Of a DNA stretch of 23,074 nucleotides, positions 20,562 to 23,074 are shown piece by piece. Made by a program: the position numbers and the translations under genes. Source of the stretch: CAYVJW01 sp964451885 (GTDB taxonomy: Bacteria; Patescibacteriota; Gracilibacteria; UBA4473); contig CAYVJW010000014.1 of assembly GCA_964451885.1 (NCBI GenBank), positions 1-23,074 of the forward strand. Direction: 5' to 3'. Numbering within the stretch: position 1 is the first letter of the stretch; each line of letters begins with the position of its first letter. The notes under the pieces are model-generated. The model saw only the letters and a program-made list of their open reading frames with translations, was not told the DNA's origin and did not search any database.

Positions 20562-21827
20562 ATGAAAATCTCCCACATCCCCATCGAAGAACTAAAATTC
20601 GCCGACTACAATCCCCGAGCCGCCACCAAAAAAGAAGCAGCCGAGCTCAAAAAATCTCTCGAACGCTTCGGCTTCGTCGAACCTGTGGTGGTCAACTCCG
20701 ATCCCAAACGGAAAAACATAATCATCGGCGGTCACTTCCGAGTGAGAACAGCCAAAGACCTCGGTCTCAAGGAAGTCCCTGTCCACTACATCAAAATTTC
20801 TGACGAGAAAAAAGAACGAGAACTCAATCTCCGTCTCAATAAAAACCTCGGGCATTGGGATGCTGAATTGCTCGTGGAGTTTGACGAAAACCTCCTCCTT
20901 GATGTGGGGTTCGAATCCGACGAACTGGACGCCATGTTTGCCGATCTAAAAATGGAAGACGAAAACGAAAAAGACGACGATGCTCCCGAAGTAGCCGAAA
21001 CCTCCACCACTCAAATCGGAGAAATTTATCAGCTCGGCCGACATCGAATCATGTGTGGCGATGCGACTAATCCCGACCACATCAAAGCTTTGATGGACGG
21101 ACAAACGGCCGACGTCGTTTTCACCGATCCACCCTACAACGTGAACTACAAAGGACACGGCCAAAAAACGAGCAATGGGATCGCCAACGATAATATGGCA
21201 GATTCGGCATTCGGAAAGTTTCTCGAGAAAATTTTTAAAAACTATCGAGAATCAATCAAAGCGGGAGCGGGGTTATACGTCTTTCACAGCTCTTCCTCAC
21301 AGGCTCAATTTGAGTACGCCATCGAAAAGGCAGGCATGGAAGTCAAAAACCAGTTGATCTGGAACAAGCCCGCCTTTTCTCTCGGACGTTGTGATTACCA
21401 CTGGAAACACGAACCGTTTTTTTACTGTGCGGTCAAAGACAAAAAGGTGCAGTTCTACGGAAACCGTAAACATTGCACGGTTTGGGATTTTCAGAAGACG
21501 GATGCTCAGCTCTTTGCGTGGGCTCAAAAAATGAAGCGAGCAGAAGAACAAGGCAAAACCACCGTGTGGAGTATGGCACGGGATAAAGTTGGAGAATACG
21601 TTCATCCGACGCAAAAACCCGTCGAATTGATCGTTTATGCCCTCAGAAATAGTTCAAAATCTGGCGATTTGGTTGTGGACTTTTTCATGGGTTCAGGATC
21701 AACTTTGATTGCTGCAGAGAAATCCGAACGTACTTGTTTTGGGCTAGAACTTGACCCGAAATACGTCGATGTAGTAATCAAGCGTTGGGAAGATTACACA
21801 GGCGAGAAAGCCAAAAAACTAACCTAA
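20562..21827 (+). CDS. ParB-domain DNA methyltransferase (N6-adenine or N4-cytosine)
   Basis: A 421-aa fusion. Residues 1-100 are a ParB/Srx-like domain (YNPR at 16-19, IIIGGHFRVRTAKDLGLKEVPV around 53-74). An acidic linker (130-145) leads to the methyltransferase domain: the catalytic DPPYN (189-193) precedes HPTQKP (348-353) and the SAM-binding VVDFFMGSGST (371-381), with LELDPKYVDVV after. This order is the beta class of amino-methyltransferases. Such phage enzymes methylate the phage genome, often as protection from host restriction; no cognate endonuclease is adjacent. It consumes SAM, linking it to metK upstream. The start at 20562 is chosen over an in-frame ATG at 20526 that lies inside the terminator stem. 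CCTCCC, not an SD, precedes it. Confidence 0.93.
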   Translation: MKISHIPIEELKFADYNPRAATKKEAAELKKSLERFGFVEPVVVNSDPKRKNIIIGGHFRVRTAKDLGLKEVPVHYIKISDEKKERELNLRLNKNLGHWDAELLVEFDENLLLDVGFESDELDAMFADLKMEDENEKDDDAPEVAETSTTQIGEIYQLGRHRIMCGDATNPDHIKALMDGQTADVVFTDPPYNVNYKGHGQKTSNGIANDNMADSAFGKFLEKIFKNYRESIKAGAGLYVFHSSSSQAQFEYAIEKAGMEVKNQLIWNKPAFSLGRCDYHWKHEPFFYCAVKDKKVQFYGNRKHCTVWDFQKTDAQLFAWAQKMKRAEEQGKTTVWSMARDKVGEYVHPTQKPVELIVYALRNSSKSGDLVVDFFMGSGSTLIAAEKSERTCFGLELDPKYVDVVIKRWEDYTGEKAKKLT

Positions 21828-21886
21828 AATACTCTTCAACTTGTTGCACTTGTTACACGGGAGCCCCCCTTATTTAAGCCAAAATC

Positions 21887-22246
21887 ATGCAAGGAAAAAA
21901 AGCCACTACCAGAGACAAGAAAAAGTTCTTGGAAGCTCTCACTCGCCGCCACGGAATTGTAACGTTGGCGTGCAAAGATGTGGGCATTTCCAGTATGACG
22001 TTTTACCGCTGGCAGAAAGACGATCCCGAGTTTGCAACCGAATCGGAAAAGATCCGTGATATTGAGATCGGGATTATTGCCGAAGACCGTCTGGCTGAAG
22101 CAATCATTGTGAACAAAGACATGGCCATGGTGCGGTTTTATCTGCAGTCCCGATCGGCAAAATACACCCCAAAACTACAAACAGAAGTGTCCGATCCAAC
22201 CCACGAACTCGCCAAACTCTTATCCCTCGATTCCAAATGCAAATAA
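21887..22246 (+). CDS. terS: probable terminase small subunit
   Basis: The 119-aa protein has an N-terminal helix-turn-helix: KKKFLEALTRRHGIVTLACKDVGISSMTFYRWQKDDPEFATE (about 10-52), the pattern of phage TerS DNA-recognition domains, then a helical oligomerisation-type middle. It would bind the packaging site and load the large subunit. It overlaps the terL start by 10 bp. The alternative is a generic HTH protein; position decides in favour of TerS. Confidence 0.8.
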   Translation: MQGKKATTRDKKKFLEALTRRHGIVTLACKDVGISSMTFYRWQKDDPEFATESEKIRDIEIGIIAEDRLAEAIIVNKDMAMVRFYLQSRSAKYTPKLQTEVSDPTHELAKLLSLDSKCK

Positions 22247-23055
22247 GCCTGAACAAAACCTACAAAGCTTTAGATGCTTTCGGGCTGAACTATTTTCGAC
22301 GTCCGTTTGCCGACTATCAGCGGGAAATAGCTCGTGAGATTATTCGTACCATTTTTAAAAAAGGTGGTGAGGAGGTGTTTATCGAAGTGTCCCGTCAGGC
22401 GGGAAAAACCACCGCTGTCGTGGACACACTGGCGTTTGTGATGACCTTTGCTCACCACTTTTTTCCTGCACCGCTTTCTGTTGGGATTTTCGCACCGCAG
22501 AAAGAGCAAGCTAAAACCGACTTTGATCGTCTCAAAGAAAACCTGCGGGTGCTTCAGGAGCTGTACCGTCTGCAGTTTGAGGAAGCCAACGGAACAACGA
22601 TCAAACTTGGGAATGGAAACACGATCTATTGTTTCTCACTTTCTCCGACTTCACACCTTGAGAGTAAAACGCTCCACCTCGCCATTATCGAAGAGGCTCA
22701 AAAGATTGACGACGAAAAGGCAAAAAATGAGGTCTTCCCCATGTTGGCCTCTACGAACGGAAGCAAAATCTTCATCGGTTCAGGAGGATATCAGCTCTGT
22801 GACTTTTACCGTGGAATCGAAAATGATAAAAACGTATTTCGCTACGACTACCAACAAGTAATCGCCGATAAAGCGAAACTGTACAAAAAAACCAAAAATC
22901 CGCTCCATAAAAAATACAAGGAGTTTGTGGAGGGAGAAAAAGAGCGGTACCGAGAGGACTCAGACTATTTCCAAACACAGTACGCCCTCAACTGGAAGAT
23001 TGGGCGTGGAATGCTGATCGGTAGTATGTCAAAACATTATGTGCACTTTCAATAA
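22237..23055 (+). CDS. terL: terminase large subunit, ATPase part, ending early
   Basis: The 272-aa frame holds the packaging ATPase: an adenine/Q-like YQREIAREI (27-35), Walker A SRQAGKTT (52-59), Walker B LAIIEEAQK (148-156) with the catalytic Glu, and the coupling segment ASTNGSKIFIGSGG (171-184). Normal TerL proteins are 400-600 aa and have a C-terminal RNase-H-like nuclease after this point. Here the frame stops at 23053-23055, 19 bp before the window ends, with no nuclease motif reached. Another frame is open from about 23033 to the window end, so a frameshift, an interruption or a split gene is possible. Confidence 0.85.
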   Translation: MQISLNKTYKALDAFGLNYFRRPFADYQREIAREIIRTIFKKGGEEVFIEVSRQAGKTTAVVDTLAFVMTFAHHFFPAPLSVGIFAPQKEQAKTDFDRLKENLRVLQELYRLQFEEANGTTIKLGNGNTIYCFSLSPTSHLESKTLHLAIIEEAQKIDDEKAKNEVFPMLASTNGSKIFIGSGGYQLCDFYRGIENDKNVFRYDYQQVIADKAKLYKKTKNPLHKKYKEFVEGEKERYREDSDYFQTQYALNWKIGRGMLIGSMSKHYVHFQ

Positions 23056-23074
23056 ATTTTTTATCGAAACCAGC

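Larger units (their letters stand above)
11689..23074. mobile_element. left part of an integrated tailed-phage genome (prophage)
   Basis: Starting at the 3' end of the tRNA are a serine integrase, an XRE repressor with an operator-rich divergent region, a recombination cassette, a replisome organizer, a DNA methyltransferase and terminase small and large subunits, in typical temperate-phage order. The right end, structural genes and attR lie outside the window. Terminase genes argue for a phage rather than a conjugative element. The exact left boundary is unknown: for serine integrases the crossover is a dinucleotide, probably within or just after the tRNA. Confidence 0.88.

Noticed and set aside
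20562..20861. ParB domain taken as evidence of plasmid partition
   Set aside because: The domain is fused to a methyltransferase and no ParA gene is present; ParB-methyltransferase fusions are common in phages.

Overview
The window joins about 11.6 kb of bacterial chromosome to the left part (about 11.4 kb) of an integrated tailed-phage genome that runs off the right edge. TGA is used as an ordinary stop, for example at the end of the MFS gene just before a terminator, so this is not the UGA=Gly code of Gracilibacteria. Three things suggest a small-genome bacterium of the Candidate Phyla Radiation type, possibly Peregrinibacteria-like: promoters lie so close to ATGs that several mRNAs would be leaderless, most genes lack a Shine-Dalgarno (SD) sequence, and there is a self-contained acyl-chain salvage set. 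The taxon is an inference; no rRNA or phylogenetic marker was compared.

Chromosomal part. On the minus strand come a YebC/TACO1-family protein (83-805) and a small unknown gene (943-1143). On the plus strand lies the complete proline pathway: proB (1286-2332), proA (2364-3608) and proC (4672-5463). It is split by a small membrane-protein gene with its own terminator and by a Phd/RelE-type toxin-antitoxin pair with its own promoter. Next come a 920-aa acyltransferase / acyl-carrier / acyl-ACP synthetase fusion (5601-8363) and a phosphopantetheinyl transferase (8388-8939) that probably activates its carrier domain. A minus-strand SAM methyltransferase and a plus-strand LplT-like MFS transporter follow, read from back-to-back promoters. 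The transporter, the fusion protein and the transferase could form a lysophospholipid or fatty-acid salvage route. A CAT-anticodon tRNA gene (11635-11710) closes the chromosomal part.

Prophage part. A large serine recombinase gene ends inside the 3' half of that tRNA on the opposite strand. It follows an XRE repressor gene in one minus-strand operon. A 0.3-kb intergenic region carries divergent promoters and at least six copies of TCA(A/C)GAAAA, the likely operators. Rightward early genes follow: a small HTH protein, two tiny genes, a Bet/RecT annealing protein, a compact S-adenosylmethionine synthetase (MetK), a PD-(D/E)XK exonuclease, a replisome-organizer-like protein with iteron-like repeats in its gene, several small unknowns and a DUF1064 nuclease. 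A separate promoter-hairpin-gene-terminator unit (19901-20538) encodes a 68-aa protein. Then come a ParB-DNA methyltransferase and the small and large terminase subunits; the large one stops early.

The most unusual observation is the phage-borne, full-motif but shortened MetK. It lies between the annealing protein and its exonuclease, upstream of a phage DNA methyltransferase that would consume its product. The 360 bp before the tRNA hold a terminator and a diverged 45-bp repeat pair. The first 82 bp show nothing I can recognise.
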